This document shows positions 1 through 10,200 of a DNA stretch of 40,355 nt, in pieces. The first letter of the stretch is position 1. Each line of letters opens with the position of its first letter. Both the position numbers and the translations under genes were made by a program. The notes beneath the pieces are model-generated. The model did not search any database, was not told the origin of the DNA, and was given only the letters and a program-made list of their open reading frames with translations. Origin of the DNA: a virus; the IMG/VR virus record IMGVR_UViG_3300025897_000027, positions 1 to 40,355 of that record; one strand, written 5' to 3'.

Positions 1-1
1 A

Positions 2-1123
2 AAAATGCAACAAGTTTTAGCACGTATGGTGCCAGATGGTGTATTTTTAGATATGGATGGTTTAGCTGAAGTAGACTTAGGTAACGGGACAAACTATAAC
101 CCAGCTGAAGCATTAAATATGTATTTCCAAACTGGTAGTATAGTTGGTAGATCACTTACTCAAGATGGAGATCCCAACAGAGGTAAAGTACCTATACAAG
201 AACTACAGACGTCAGCCTCTGGAGCTAAACTACAATCCCTAATACAAACGTATCAGTATTACTTACAAATGATAAGAGATGTCACGGGATTAAATGAGGC
301 TCGTGACGGTAGTATGCCTGATAAAGACGCGTTAGTTGGTTTAGCTAAAATGGCAGCTAACCAATCTAACATAGCTACAAAACATATAAACAACGCTAGT
401 TTATATATAGCTTTACGTATATGTGAAAACATATCACTAAAAATAACTGATGTATTAAACTTTCCTTTAACTGCTAATAGCTTAATTGAAAGTATATCTC
501 TTTATAATGTAGAAACATTAAGAGAAGTACAGTATCTAAACTTACATGACTTTGGTATATTTTTAGAACTAGAGCCAGACACAGAAGAAAAAGCTCAATT
601 AGAACAAAACATACAGATCGCATTACAATCTGGTGGCATTGATTTAGAAGATGCTATTGATGTTAGACAAATAAAAAATCTAAAGTTAGCTAATCAACTC
701 TTAAAACAAAAAAGAAAAAAGAAATACAAAAGAGATCAAGCAGCGGCTCAAGCAAATATACAAATGCAGGCTCAAGCAAATGCTAAAACAAATGAGCAAG
801 CTGCGTTAGCTGAGGTTCAAAAACAACAAGCATTGACTGAGCAACACGTTAATTTAGAAAATGCAAAATCTCAGTTTGAAATACAAAGGATGCAAGTAGA
901 GCTAGAAGGTAAAAAGCATTTGATGGCTCAGCAATTCGAATACGATAGGCAATTAGCTGAGATTGAAGCTCAAACTAAAACTTTAAAAGAACAAGAAATA
1001 GAAGATCGTAAAGATAAAAGAATAAAGATGGAAGGTTCTCAACAAAGTCAATTAATAGATCAAAGACAAAATGATCTACTTCCTATCGACTTTCAACAAT
1101 CACAAGTTGGTGAAGGATTTTAA
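2..1123 (+). CDS. Portal protein, 3' part (cut by the window edge)
   Basis: The reading frame is open to the left edge, so the N-terminal part and true start are missing; the first Met at position 5 is probably internal. The portal forms the dodecameric ring at one capsid vertex through which DNA is packaged and ejected. The visible 372 aa contain a mixed alpha/beta stretch (about 1-110), a helical stem/wing-like region (about 110-225) and then a long Gln/Lys/Ala-rich coiled coil (about 225-345), a tail often seen in podovirus-type portals of marine and Bacteroidota phages. Position immediately before a scaffold-like gene and the capsid gene supports the call. Family assignment rests on recalled similarity and gene order, not on a search. 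Confidence 0.75.
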   Translation, partial: KMQQVLARMVPDGVFLDMDGLAEVDLGNGTNYNPAEALNMYFQTGSIVGRSLTQDGDPNRGKVPIQELQTSASGAKLQSLIQTYQYYLQMIRDVTGLNEARDGSMPDKDALVGLAKMAANQSNIATKHINNASLYIALRICENISLKITDVLNFPLTANSLIESISLYNVETLREVQYLNLHDFGIFLELEPDTEEKAQLEQNIQIALQSGGIDLEDAIDVRQIKNLKLANQLLKQKRKKKYKRDQAAAQANIQMQAQANAKTNEQAALAEVQKQQALTEQHVNLENAKSQFEIQRMQVELEGKKHLMAQQFEYDRQLAEIEAQTKTLKEQEIEDRKDKRIKMEGSQQSQLIDQRQNDLLPIDFQQSQVGEGF

Positions 1124-1149
1124 ATTTTAACAATTAATTATATTATATC

Positions 1150-2361
1150 ATGTCAGAAACAAAAACAAATGAACCTGTTAAACAGGAAGGTGAGTTTAAA
1201 TTAAAAAAGAAAACACCTAAAAAATTAGGGATTACCAATAATGATCCCGTTAAAGTAGATTTAACTAAACCAGAAGCAACAGGGGAAGTAGTTCCTGATG
1301 TTGTTAAGGTTGATATACCTAAAGACGATGCCATTCAAATCGGAGAAACAGAGAAAGTGGATGTGGGCGAACAAGCCGGAGATAGCACTAAAGTGGACAA
1401 ACAAGTACAAGAGTCCACTGAAGATGCTCAAGAGTCTTCACCAATCCAAGAAATAATAGAAGAAGATAAAGATAAAGTAAAAGAGATTAAAAAAGAGATT
1501 GTTGAAGCTAAACAAGAGCAACAAATTCTTAATAAACCTTTACCTGAAAACATCGAAAAATTAATTGACTTCATGGAATCTACTGGTGGTACAGTAGAAG
1601 ATTATGTAGCATTAAATAAAGATTACTCATCTCTTGATAGTGCACAGCTATTAAGTGAGTATTATAAAAAAACAAAACCACATTTAGATCAAGAAGAAAT
1701 AAATTTTCTAATGGAAGATGCTTTTAACTTTGACGAAGATGTGGACGAAGCAAGAGAGATTCGTAAGAAAAAACTTGCATATAAAGAAGAAGTTGCAAAA
1801 GCTAAAAGCTATTTAGAAAGTTCAAAAAGTAAATATTACGAGGAAATCAAGTTGAAACCAAGTGCCACTGGAGAACAAAAAGAAGCTTTAAACTTTTACA
1901 ACAACTATAAGCAACAACAAGAGCTTGCAACTAAATTACATGGTGATTTTAGAGACAATACTAAAAAATTATTTTCTTCAGACTTCAAAGGTTTTGATTT
2001 TAACGTAGGAGATAAAAAATTTAGATATGGAGTAAAAGACCCTGTTAAGGTTGGTGAAACTCAATCTGATGTACAAAACTTTGTTAGTAGATTTTCTAAT
2101 GATGAAGGTCAAATTGTAGATCAAAAAGGGTATCATAAAGCAATGTATGCTGCGATGAACGCTGATAAACTAGCTCATCATTTTTATGAACAAGGGAAAG
2201 CTGATGGCATTAAAAATGTTATTAGTAGCTCTAAAAATCCTTCAAAAGACGGACCGAGGCAAGTTGCTGATGGAAATGTTTTTATAAACGGGTTAAAAGT
2301 AAAATCAATTAGTGGTTTAGATTCATCAAAATTAAAAATCAAAACAAAAAAATTTAACTAA
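1150..2361 (+). CDS. Scaffold-like head assembly protein
   Basis: This 403-aa protein is very rich in Lys, Glu and Asp, with a low-complexity, probably disordered first 120 residues, a helical charged middle (about 130-260) and a short basic C-terminus ending in a Lys-rich stretch. These properties and its place between portal and major capsid genes are typical of capsid scaffolding proteins, which direct procapsid assembly and leave before DNA packaging. Sequence identity within this class is poor, so the call rests mainly on composition and position. The start at 1150 follows an A/T-only leader without a Shine-Dalgarno sequence. No protease motif is visible, so it is unlikely to be a prohead protease fusion. 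Confidence 0.65.
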   Translation: MSETKTNEPVKQEGEFKLKKKTPKKLGITNNDPVKVDLTKPEATGEVVPDVVKVDIPKDDAIQIGETEKVDVGEQAGDSTKVDKQVQESTEDAQESSPIQEIIEEDKDKVKEIKKEIVEAKQEQQILNKPLPENIEKLIDFMESTGGTVEDYVALNKDYSSLDSAQLLSEYYKKTKPHLDQEEINFLMEDAFNFDEDVDEAREIRKKKLAYKEEVAKAKSYLESSKSKYYEEIKLKPSATGEQKEALNFYNNYKQQQELATKLHGDFRDNTKKLFSSDFKGFDFNVGDKKFRYGVKDPVKVGETQSDVQNFVSRFSNDEGQIVDQKGYHKAMYAAMNADKLAHHFYEQGKADGIKNVISSSKNPSKDGPRQVADGNVFINGLKVKSISGLDSSKLKIKTKKFN

Positions 2362-2376
2362 TTAAAATTACAAATT

Positions 2377-3861
2377 ATGGCTTTAACTCCTCAATTTGGT
2401 TCGATAGTACCATCGCAAGCTCAACAAACTCTTGCGAGTAATTATCTACAATTTGACAATGGCACGAACGATTTCGCACAACAATACTTACCTGAGCTTT
2501 ATGAGCAAGAGGTAGAAAGATATGGTAACAGAACGTTATCAGGATTTTTACGTATGGTTGGAGCAGAAATGCCGATGACATCTGATCAAGTTATTTGGTC
2601 TGAACAAAACAGACTACACATTTCATACGATAACTGTACAGTTGCTGGTGCTGCCGGTGCTGCTGCAACTATCACAATCCCTGTTACAGCTGCTAACGCT
2701 GCTGTACCAGTACTAAACGTTATTTCTCCACTATCAACTATTGTTGTAATGGATGACTTTGGAAACGAAGTAAAATGTTTAGTTACTTCTTCTGACACAC
2801 GCGCTGCCGGTGGTGGTGGTAACCCAGGAAGATTAATAGTTGAACCTTACCAAGGTGCTAACCTTGCTGCTAGCGGTATTGCTAACGGTAATCCAGTTAA
2901 GATCTTTGTATATGGTTCTGACTTTCAAAAAGGAAGTAGTACGTTAAATGCTCCTCAAGGCGCTAACGTTGGAGCTTCAGCTGCTAACCCTATGGTTACT
3001 GTTGATCCTGCATTTACTACTTTTTCTAACTCTCCAATAATCTTAAGAAGCCAATACACAATCAATGGTTCTGACACTGCTCAGATCGGTTGGGTAGAAG
3101 TTTCTACTGAAGATGGAACTGGAGGTTATTTATGGTATCTAAAAGCTGAGTCTGAAACAAGACTAAGATTTGAAGATTACTTAGAAATGGCAATGGTTGA
3201 AGGTGAACTTAACGCAGGCGCTGCTGGTGTACCAGCTGCTAATCCTGGAACTGAAGGTTTATTTGCTGCTATTCAAAATGGCGGTAACGTTGAAGTAGGT
3301 TTCACTGCTGCTGCTGGTTTAGATTCATTTGATGACATTCTTAAAAACCTTGACACTCAAGGAGCTATTGAAGAAAACATGTTATTCTTAAACAGAGCCA
3401 CTGCTCTTGATTTTGATGATATGTTAGCTGGTATCTCTGGAGGTTTTGCAGGTGGTGTAGCTTTCGGTTTATTCGAAAACTCTGAAGAAATGGCATTAAA
3501 CTTAGGATTCTCTGGATTTAGAAGAGGTTCTTATGATTTCTATAAAACAGATTGGAAATACTTAAACGACGCTTCAACGCGTGGTGCAATGACTGGTCCT
3601 GCTTCTATCGAAGGAGTATTAGTTCCTGCAGGTACTTCTACTGTTTATGACCAAATCTTAGGTACAAACATTAGACGTCCTTTCTTACATGTAAGATATA
3701 GAGCTTCTCAAGCTGATGACAGAAGAATGAAATCATGGTTAACTGGTTCAGTTGGTGGTGCATTCACATCTTCATTAGATGCAATGGAGGTAAACTTCTT
3801 ATCTGAAAGATGTTTAGTAACTCAAGCTAGAAACAACTTTGTATTATTCAAAGGGATCTAA
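2377..3861 (+). CDS. Major capsid protein (HK97-fold expected)
   Basis: This 494-aa protein is Ala/Gly-rich, with a conserved-looking N-terminal arm (Gln- and aromatic-rich, residues 1-80), a beta-rich low-charge insertion (about 85-230) and a C-terminal half resembling the P/A domains of HK97-fold capsid proteins. Codon use looks more regular than in neighbours, with many GCT, GGT and AAC codons, as expected for the most highly expressed virion gene. It is preceded by the scaffold gene and followed by a strong hairpin that could stabilise or end its mRNA. The N-terminus resembles capsid proteins I recall from marine Bacteroidota podovirus-like and crAss-like phages; the fold is inferred. Confidence 0.85.
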   Translation: MALTPQFGSIVPSQAQQTLASNYLQFDNGTNDFAQQYLPELYEQEVERYGNRTLSGFLRMVGAEMPMTSDQVIWSEQNRLHISYDNCTVAGAAGAAATITIPVTAANAAVPVLNVISPLSTIVVMDDFGNEVKCLVTSSDTRAAGGGGNPGRLIVEPYQGANLAASGIANGNPVKIFVYGSDFQKGSSTLNAPQGANVGASAANPMVTVDPAFTTFSNSPIILRSQYTINGSDTAQIGWVEVSTEDGTGGYLWYLKAESETRLRFEDYLEMAMVEGELNAGAAGVPAANPGTEGLFAAIQNGGNVEVGFTAAAGLDSFDDILKNLDTQGAIEENMLFLNRATALDFDDMLAGISGGFAGGVAFGLFENSEEMALNLGFSGFRRGSYDFYKTDWKYLNDASTRGAMTGPASIEGVLVPAGTSTVYDQILGTNIRRPFLHVRYRASQADDRRMKSWLTGSVGGAFTSSLDAMEVNFLSERCLVTQARNNFVLFKGI

Positions 3862-3882
3862 TTGATTCAACAAATGTAATTC

Positions 3883-3917
3883 TTACCCTCGTTGTATTAA
3901 CGGGGGTAATTATTACC
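3883..3917 (+). terminator. Hairpin after the capsid gene, with a competing alternative fold
   Basis: The left arm at 3883-3893 pairs with the right arm at 3899-3909 over 11 bp (one G-U) around a 5-nt loop. The right arm can instead pair with 3911-3917 in a near-perfect short palindrome (3903-3917). The stem is not followed by a clear T-run, so it may be a leaky terminator, an mRNA-processing site or a 3' stabiliser of capsid mRNA rather than a strong intrinsic terminator. Confidence 0.5.
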
Positions 3918-3947
3918 CTTATTAAAATTATTTAATTATATTATATT

Positions 3948-4718
3948 ATGAAAAAAACTAAAGAATTACCTAGTCATGAAAAAGGCTGGGAAATAAAGGA
4001 TAGACATTATTATTTAACGGGTAACAAAAGTCCGTTGACATTAACTATACCTAGTAAGCATACAAAAAAACACGCTTTATTATTTTACGACGAGCAAAAA
4101 GGAATGCAAAGAGAGCTGCGTTACGCAACGAACCAATCCTCTGTTTTCGTAGATGAACAATTAGGTGAAGCCACTATGGGTCACATAACTTTTAAAGATG
4201 GTGTTTTAACTGTTAAAAAAAATCAACAGAACTTACAAAAAATGTTATCACTATATCACCCTTTATTAAATGGTATATATAGAGAACACGATAAAGTTGA
4301 AGTTGCAATAGATGAGTTAGCTAATATTGAGTTAGAAATAGATGCTTTAAACTCAGCTAAACAAATGGATATAGAACATCAAGAAGCTATATTAAGAGTA
4401 GAACTTGGTAGTCAAGTAAGTAAAATGAACTCAAAAGAAATTAAAAGAGATTTACTTCTATTTGCTAAACAAAACCCAAGCACTTTCTTAGCTTTAGCTA
4501 ACGATGAAAATGTTCAACTTAGAAATTTTGCTATTAAAGCAACTGAAGTAAACATAATTAAATTATCTGCAGATCAAAGAACTTTCACATGGGGTTCCAA
4601 CGGTAAAAAATTAATGACCGTTCCTTTTGACGAAAATCCATATTCAGCTTTTGCTGCATATTTAAAGACTGATGAAGGTGTAGAGATATATAAATCTATA
4701 GATAAAAAAATAAATTAA
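3948..4718 (+). CDS. Unknown head-associated protein
   Basis: I do not recognise a family for this 256-aa protein. It begins with a basic, beta-rich region (about 1-100) that looks like a small compact domain, continues into an acidic helical region (about 105-200) with heptad-like spacing, and ends in a mixed region. There is no signal peptide, membrane segment or catalytic motif. It lies between the capsid gene and the connector genes, and both flanking intergenic regions contain strong hairpins, so its expression may be set apart from its neighbours. A head-completion, decoration or adaptor role is the natural guess from position only. Confidence 0.55.
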   Translation: MKKTKELPSHEKGWEIKDRHYYLTGNKSPLTLTIPSKHTKKHALLFYDEQKGMQRELRYATNQSSVFVDEQLGEATMGHITFKDGVLTVKKNQQNLQKMLSLYHPLLNGIYREHDKVEVAIDELANIELEIDALNSAKQMDIEHQEAILRVELGSQVSKMNSKEIKRDLLLFAKQNPSTFLALANDENVQLRNFAIKATEVNIIKLSADQRTFTWGSNGKKLMTVPFDENPYSAFAAYLKTDEGVEIYKSIDKKIN

Positions 4719-4760
4719 CAAGTGATTATAATAATAGGTGATCACTTGTGTGGTCACCTA
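4719..4760 (+). promoter_or_regulatory. Two mutually exclusive intergenic stem-loops
   Basis: Hairpin 1 pairs 4719-4726 with 4741-4748 (8 bp, 14-nt loop). Hairpin 2 pairs 4735-4745 with 4750-4760 (11 bp, one G-U, 4-nt loop). They share 4741-4745, so only one can form at a time. Neither is followed by a T-run. The arrangement suggests an RNA switch, a processing site or an operator-like element between head and tail genes. Confidence 0.5.
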
Positions 4761-4781
4761 ATATTAATACAATAATAACTT

Positions 4782-5999
4782 ATGGCAATTAACGTAAATA
4801 CAGTATACACAACTGTCTTGTCTATTTTAAATAAAGAACAAAGAGGATACATAACGCCTGATGAGTTTAATAAATTAGCTACACAAGTACAGTTAGAAAT
4901 ATTCGAAAACTATTTTGAGGATTATAATCAACTATTAAGAATACCACAGACTGACACAGAATACGTTAATAGACAAAGAAATTATAATACAGCAATATCT
5001 ATATTTAAACAATTTGGTACAACAACAAGTGTTCCTGTAGGATTAGTAAGATCACTAAGTATAACTAATGCTGGATCTGGCTATTCAGGAGCAACAAATA
5101 GAGCTACCACAGATGTGGGTGCTGGTAGTGGTTTAACTGTTGATATTGAAACTGTAGTTCCAGGATTTTCAGTTATAAATGCGGGTCAAAACTATACTAA
5201 CGGTATAAACTTAGCGACAACAACAGGTGGTGGTGGAACTGGCTTAACAGTGAATATAAACAGTGTTGGGGTTTCAGGTAATATTACTGGTATAACAATA
5301 AACCAACCCGGTACAGGTTATGCTAATGGCAACGAAATATTAACTATAGTACAAGCTGGGCAAACAGGTACTCAATGTACTATAAAATTAAGCTCACCTA
5401 GTATTGGTGCTATACAAAACATAACAGCAAATAATGGTGGTAGTGGTTATAGCGTGGGAGATGTTATCGGTGTTACTGGTCCGGGAACATTAGCTACAGC
5501 TACAGTGACTTCTGTTAATACATCATTATACTTTCTTCCCCCGTCAAATACACATAGGATCGGTACTGTTATATTTAAAGATAAAGAAATACAAAGAGTT
5601 GATAGAAACGAACTTCTTTATTTAAACCTATCCCCAATAACAAAACCTTCCGAAACTTTCCCTATTTATACATATGAGCAGTCCACTATTGGAACTAGCG
5701 GTGATGACACAGGTCAACAACATATATACGTTTATCCTGAATCTATAACAACAGCTAGTGACGTGACCGTAAGTTATATAAGAAAACCTAATAATGTTGT
5801 GTGGGGCTTTACCACTGGAACTTTAGGTCAATACATTTATAATAAATCTTTGTCAACTCAATTTGAATTATCTAATATAGAACAAACAGAGGTTATATTA
5901 AGAATATTAGCTTATGCAGGTGTTGTTATTAGAGATCCTCAAGTAGTACAAATAGCATCTCAAGCAATTCAAGCAGAAGAAACAAACTCTAAATCATAA
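4782..5999 (+). CDS. Head-tail connector/adaptor protein with inserted Gly-rich repeats
   Basis: The first 85 residues of this 405-aa protein are helical and look like the N-terminal helical bundle of head-tail connector (tail tubular A/gp4-like) proteins. The C-terminal part (about 248-405) resumes with a compact domain. Between them (about 92-246) lie four imperfect repeats of roughly 38 aa, each with an N-x-G-x-G/N-Y core followed by a beta-strand-rich Gly/Thr stretch. The repeats look like a decoration domain inserted into the adaptor. Gene order (before a second ring-like protein and the stabilisation protein) supports a role at the portal-tail junction. Family assignment is inferred from order and helical content. 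Confidence 0.6.
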   Translation: MAINVNTVYTTVLSILNKEQRGYITPDEFNKLATQVQLEIFENYFEDYNQLLRIPQTDTEYVNRQRNYNTAISIFKQFGTTTSVPVGLVRSLSITNAGSGYSGATNRATTDVGAGSGLTVDIETVVPGFSVINAGQNYTNGINLATTTGGGGTGLTVNINSVGVSGNITGITINQPGTGYANGNEILTIVQAGQTGTQCTIKLSSPSIGAIQNITANNGGSGYSVGDVIGVTGPGTLATATVTSVNTSLYFLPPSNTHRIGTVIFKDKEIQRVDRNELLYLNLSPITKPSETFPIYTYEQSTIGTSGDDTGQQHIYVYPESITTASDVTVSYIRKPNNVVWGFTTGTLGQYIYNKSLSTQFELSNIEQTEVILRILAYAGVVIRDPQVVQIASQAIQAEETNSKS

Positions 6000-6005
6000 T
6001 AAATC

Positions 6006-7265
6006 ATGGCAGGTAGCGTAATCAAACCTCAACCGCAAGACGGACTTATACAGGAAACTGGTCAACAATACTTTCAAGGTACTCAACCTTTTAAAGGTAC
6101 TAACACTGCTGGTCAAGTATTAAAAACCACATTTAACACTGATTTAATTTTTTATGATTCTACGCCTGGTACAGAAAACTATGCGTTAAATAATTTTAAG
6201 ATATACACTAGTTCGAGTGCAATTCCAGGAAGTTGGACAGAAAAAACAACTAATTATACTGTTAATGGTAATGATATAACATTTACTACAGCAAGTTCTG
6301 ACTACATAGTAGTACAATTAAAAATACTAGATGGTGGTAAGTATGGCAATACAGTTGATCAAAAAGCTTTTGGTCAAACAGTTGAAGATAACTATGGAGG
6401 TTATCAATATGTAAAATTGCAGGATATTGTAAATAATTTTATAGTAGCCTTTGTTGGTGAGGGAAAACTTATATTAGATGTAAAAAGAACTGATATTATT
6501 TTTCACGCAAAAAGAGCTATACAAGAATTTAGCTATGATACTTTAAAGAGTATCAAATCTTCTGAATTATCAATACCAAATAGTTTAACTTTAGTTTTAC
6601 CACAGGATTATGTTAATTACGTTAAGCTTTCGTGGGTTGATCAACTAGGTGTTTTAAGACCTATATACCCAACAAATAACTTAACTACAAGTCCTTACAA
6701 TACTCAAATACAAGACTCATCAGGTATACCTACACAAGATAATTATGGTAATGATGTTGAAGGAACTTCTCAAACACAAGAAAGGTGGCATAATAGTAAT
6801 ATTGGTTTAATCAACGGTGATTTAAATTCAAACAATTTTACTAATGAAATGTGGGCTTATAATTGGGATTATGGTGGTGATTTCTTTGGCGGTAGCTGGG
6901 GACAAATGTTTGGTTTAGAACCACAGACTAGTCAAGTAAATGGTTGGTTTAACATGAATGAAAGAGAAGGTAAGGTTTCTTTTTCGAGTAACTTAAAAGA
7001 TAAGTTAATTATATTTGAATATATATCAGATGGTTTAGCTACTGATATGGACACTAGAGTACCTAAGCTAGCTGAAGATGCTATGTATTCATATATAACA
7101 CATGCTGTAATAGCTAGCAGAATTGGTCAACCAGAATATATAGTACAAAGATTAAAAAGAGAAAAAAGTGCAAAGCTTAGAAATGCAAAAATAAGATTAT
7201 CTAATATTAAACTTGATGAGATAGTTCAAGTAATGAGAGGTAAGTCTAAATGGTTAAAACATTAA
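6006..7265 (+). CDS. Tail/ring structural protein
   Basis: This 419-aa protein starts with a beta-rich domain (about 15-110) containing a phrase pattern (time/target-type strands ending in an Asp-Gly-Gly turn) common in phage tail fibre or ring N-termini. A central helical-beta region (about 125-220) resembles the core of crAss-like ring/connector proteins, followed by a Gly/Trp-rich low-charge region (about 255-310) and a basic helical C-terminus ending in a Lys/Arg-rich stretch. It begins 6 bases after the previous stop and ends 5 bases before the next gene, so it belongs to the same tail operon. A ring or short-tail component is most likely; no enzyme motif is visible. Confidence 0.6.
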   Translation: MAGSVIKPQPQDGLIQETGQQYFQGTQPFKGTNTAGQVLKTTFNTDLIFYDSTPGTENYALNNFKIYTSSSAIPGSWTEKTTNYTVNGNDITFTTASSDYIVVQLKILDGGKYGNTVDQKAFGQTVEDNYGGYQYVKLQDIVNNFIVAFVGEGKLILDVKRTDIIFHAKRAIQEFSYDTLKSIKSSELSIPNSLTLVLPQDYVNYVKLSWVDQLGVLRPIYPTNNLTTSPYNTQIQDSSGIPTQDNYGNDVEGTSQTQERWHNSNIGLINGDLNSNNFTNEMWAYNWDYGGDFFGGSWGQMFGLEPQTSQVNGWFNMNEREGKVSFSSNLKDKLIIFEYISDGLATDMDTRVPKLAEDAMYSYITHAVIASRIGQPEYIVQRLKREKSAKLRNAKIRLSNIKLDEIVQVMRGKSKWLKH

Positions 7266-7270
7266 ATTAA

Positions 7271-10200
7271 ATGGCTGAAGTTAAAAATGCTTTTATAGCT
7301 TCTAAAATGAACAAAGATCTTGATGCAAGACTTGTTCCGTCAGGAGAATACAGAAATGCAATAAACGCTCAGATTAGTAGATCTGAAGGAGCAGATGTGG
7401 GTGCTTTAGAAAACGTTTTAGGTAATCAGCTTAAAGTAGATTTTTCTTTATTAGTTTCTTTGCCATCAGGTACTTTAAAAACAATAGGTACTTATGTAGA
7501 TGAGATTAATAATTTTATATATGTTTTTTTAACTAACCACACAGGTAGCACTTATAGCACTACGGCTAAAAATTATATATTTAGATACGATGTTTTAAGT
7601 GGTACATCTGTTAAACTTGTAGAAGGTGCTTTTTTAAATTTTTCTACACAAAATAAAATATACGGTATAAATGTCTTAGAAGATTTTTTATTTTTTACTG
7701 ACAATAGAAATCAACCTAGAAAAATTAATACAGTAATAGCGGCTGGATATGGAAATCCTTATGACAGTGAAGATACAATAAGTGTAGCTAAAATTAACCC
7801 ATATCAACCAATACAGCTTTATCAAAAAATAACATCTAGCATAGCTAGTGAGTTTACGGCACCATCAACAGATCAAGCTATAAATAGCTATCAAACTACT
7901 ATGCAAAATGTTAGTGATGAAAAACTACCCGATGGCACTAGTAACAATCCTTATTATGATTCTAATTTTGTTGGTGATACAGAGTTATTAGATGACAAGT
8001 TTATTAGATTTTCTTATAGGTTTAAATTTAAAGACGGAGAATACTCTTTATTAGCTCCTTTTACTCAAGTAGCTTTTATACCTAAACAAGATGGTTATTT
8101 TTTATATGATGCTTCGGATAACATAAACGATATGAACGATGCTTTACAAAGTACAGTTGTTCAGTTTATGGAAAATAAAGTAGATAAAATACAGTTAATA
8201 ATTCCTATGCCATTAAACGAAGTTGGTGCTTCTTTAACAACCGGTACTATTAGTAGTTCTTTAGATATTGATGAAATAGATATTATATATAAAGAATCTG
8301 GAAATTTATCTATACAACTAGTAGATACTATAACATCAGATCAACTAACGGGAACATCTACTTTTTATAATTATTCTTACAATTCTACTAAACCTTGGAA
8401 AACTCTTCCGCCATCAGAATTAACTAGAGTGTACGACAAAGTACCTGTTAAAGCTTTAGCTCAAGAAGTTACAAGTAATAGAATTGTTTACGGTAATTAT
8501 CAAAACAAACACACTTCTCCAGAGTCATTAGATTATAATTTAGCAGCAACATTTAAAAGTGCCTTCGCTGTGAATACAGGTGCTAATGAAGTAACTAATA
8601 CCACTAGCATCGTAGAATATCCTAACAGTACTTTAAAGCAAAATAGAAATTATCAAGTTGGTTTTGTTTTATCAGATAGATACGGAAGATCTTCTTCTGT
8701 CATATTATCTAATGCTGATGACAATGTACAATCAGGTGGAATTAATTATGGTGGATCGACTTTATATTTACCGTATAGAGATGCTTCACTTCAAACCGAA
8801 ACTTTTCCAGGCGATTCTTTAAAGGTTATATTAAATTCTTCTATAGGTCCAGCGGATCCTAACCCATCAACTAATTGGCCTGGTATATATAACGGAGACA
8901 AAACAAGTTCTGATTATAATCCTTTAGGTTGGTATTCTTACAAGATAGTTGTAAAACAAACAGAACAAGATTACTACAATGTATATCTTCCCGGTGTTAT
9001 AGCTGGACAACCTAAAACATCTGAAGACAATGGTGATGAAAATGAAAACACTTTATCTCATACCGTCTTGCTAAATGATAATATAAATAAAGTACCTAGA
9101 GATTTAACAGAAGTCGGACCGCAACAAAAACAATTTAGAAGTTCAGTTCGTTTATTCCCAAGAGTAATAAACACAAACAAAGTTCCAACAAACAATACCG
9201 CTAATACTCAGTACACTATAGGTGAAGGTAACAAGCAATTTCAAACATCGCAAAAGGGTTTAACTGTTTCCACGATATCAAATCTTAGAGATTTATTTGA
9301 TTACGATCCAATTAATCCACCCGTGCCAGATCAATTTCCTCAATTTTATTTATATGATTCTAATCCATTAATTGCTAGATTAAGTACAGAAAATAAATTA
9401 GGTGAATTAGCGGACTTTACGACTCCTTCCGGTAATAAGTCCTACGAGGCTGGTAGTACTATTTTTGGTACACCATTTTTTCCTTTAAGTACTAACTGTA
9501 ATGATGGTGTTGTTGATGACACAACCTCTTATTTTGCATCATCAAACACACCAGCGTTTGTAACAGGTACACAGGGTCTACCAACAACATATGTATCCAC
9601 TAATCTTTTTGAGGCAAATTGGGTTGGTGGTCCAACAGGAATAAATATTTCTGGATGGAAACTAGATTGTACAGCCACTGGAGCTTCAACTAACCCTGCT
9701 GGTACTAATAAAAAGAATTGGTTATTGTTTGATGATGATACTCAAATACCTGTTGGAAAGCAAGTTAAAATAACTGGTAGACGTGGTGGTATAAACCCTG
9801 GAATACAGCAACTATCTGTAATGGAAACAGATGCTGTAGATTCTTTAATTGATATATACTATGAAACAACATCAGCTGGATTAATAACAGATATAAACAA
9901 CGTAACCGCTACAGACACTGGTGCGGCAACTGCTTTATCTGGATTTGTACCCGTAGGTTTTAATGAAGGAATTGCTCTTAATGCTAGTGTTTTTAATGCT
10001 AGTAGTGGTGTTAAAGCTTTAAACGCGGCAAATCAAGTTATACCTACTGCAGATACTACTCCATCTGGATCTAACACTGTTGTATTTGCTATGACAAGCG
10101 TTATGAATAACGAATCAACACCAGCTAATGTAACAAGTTATTTTTCAAACTGGACTGGTAACCAAGCAACTGGTTTTACTGTAACTATAAATCAAGATTT

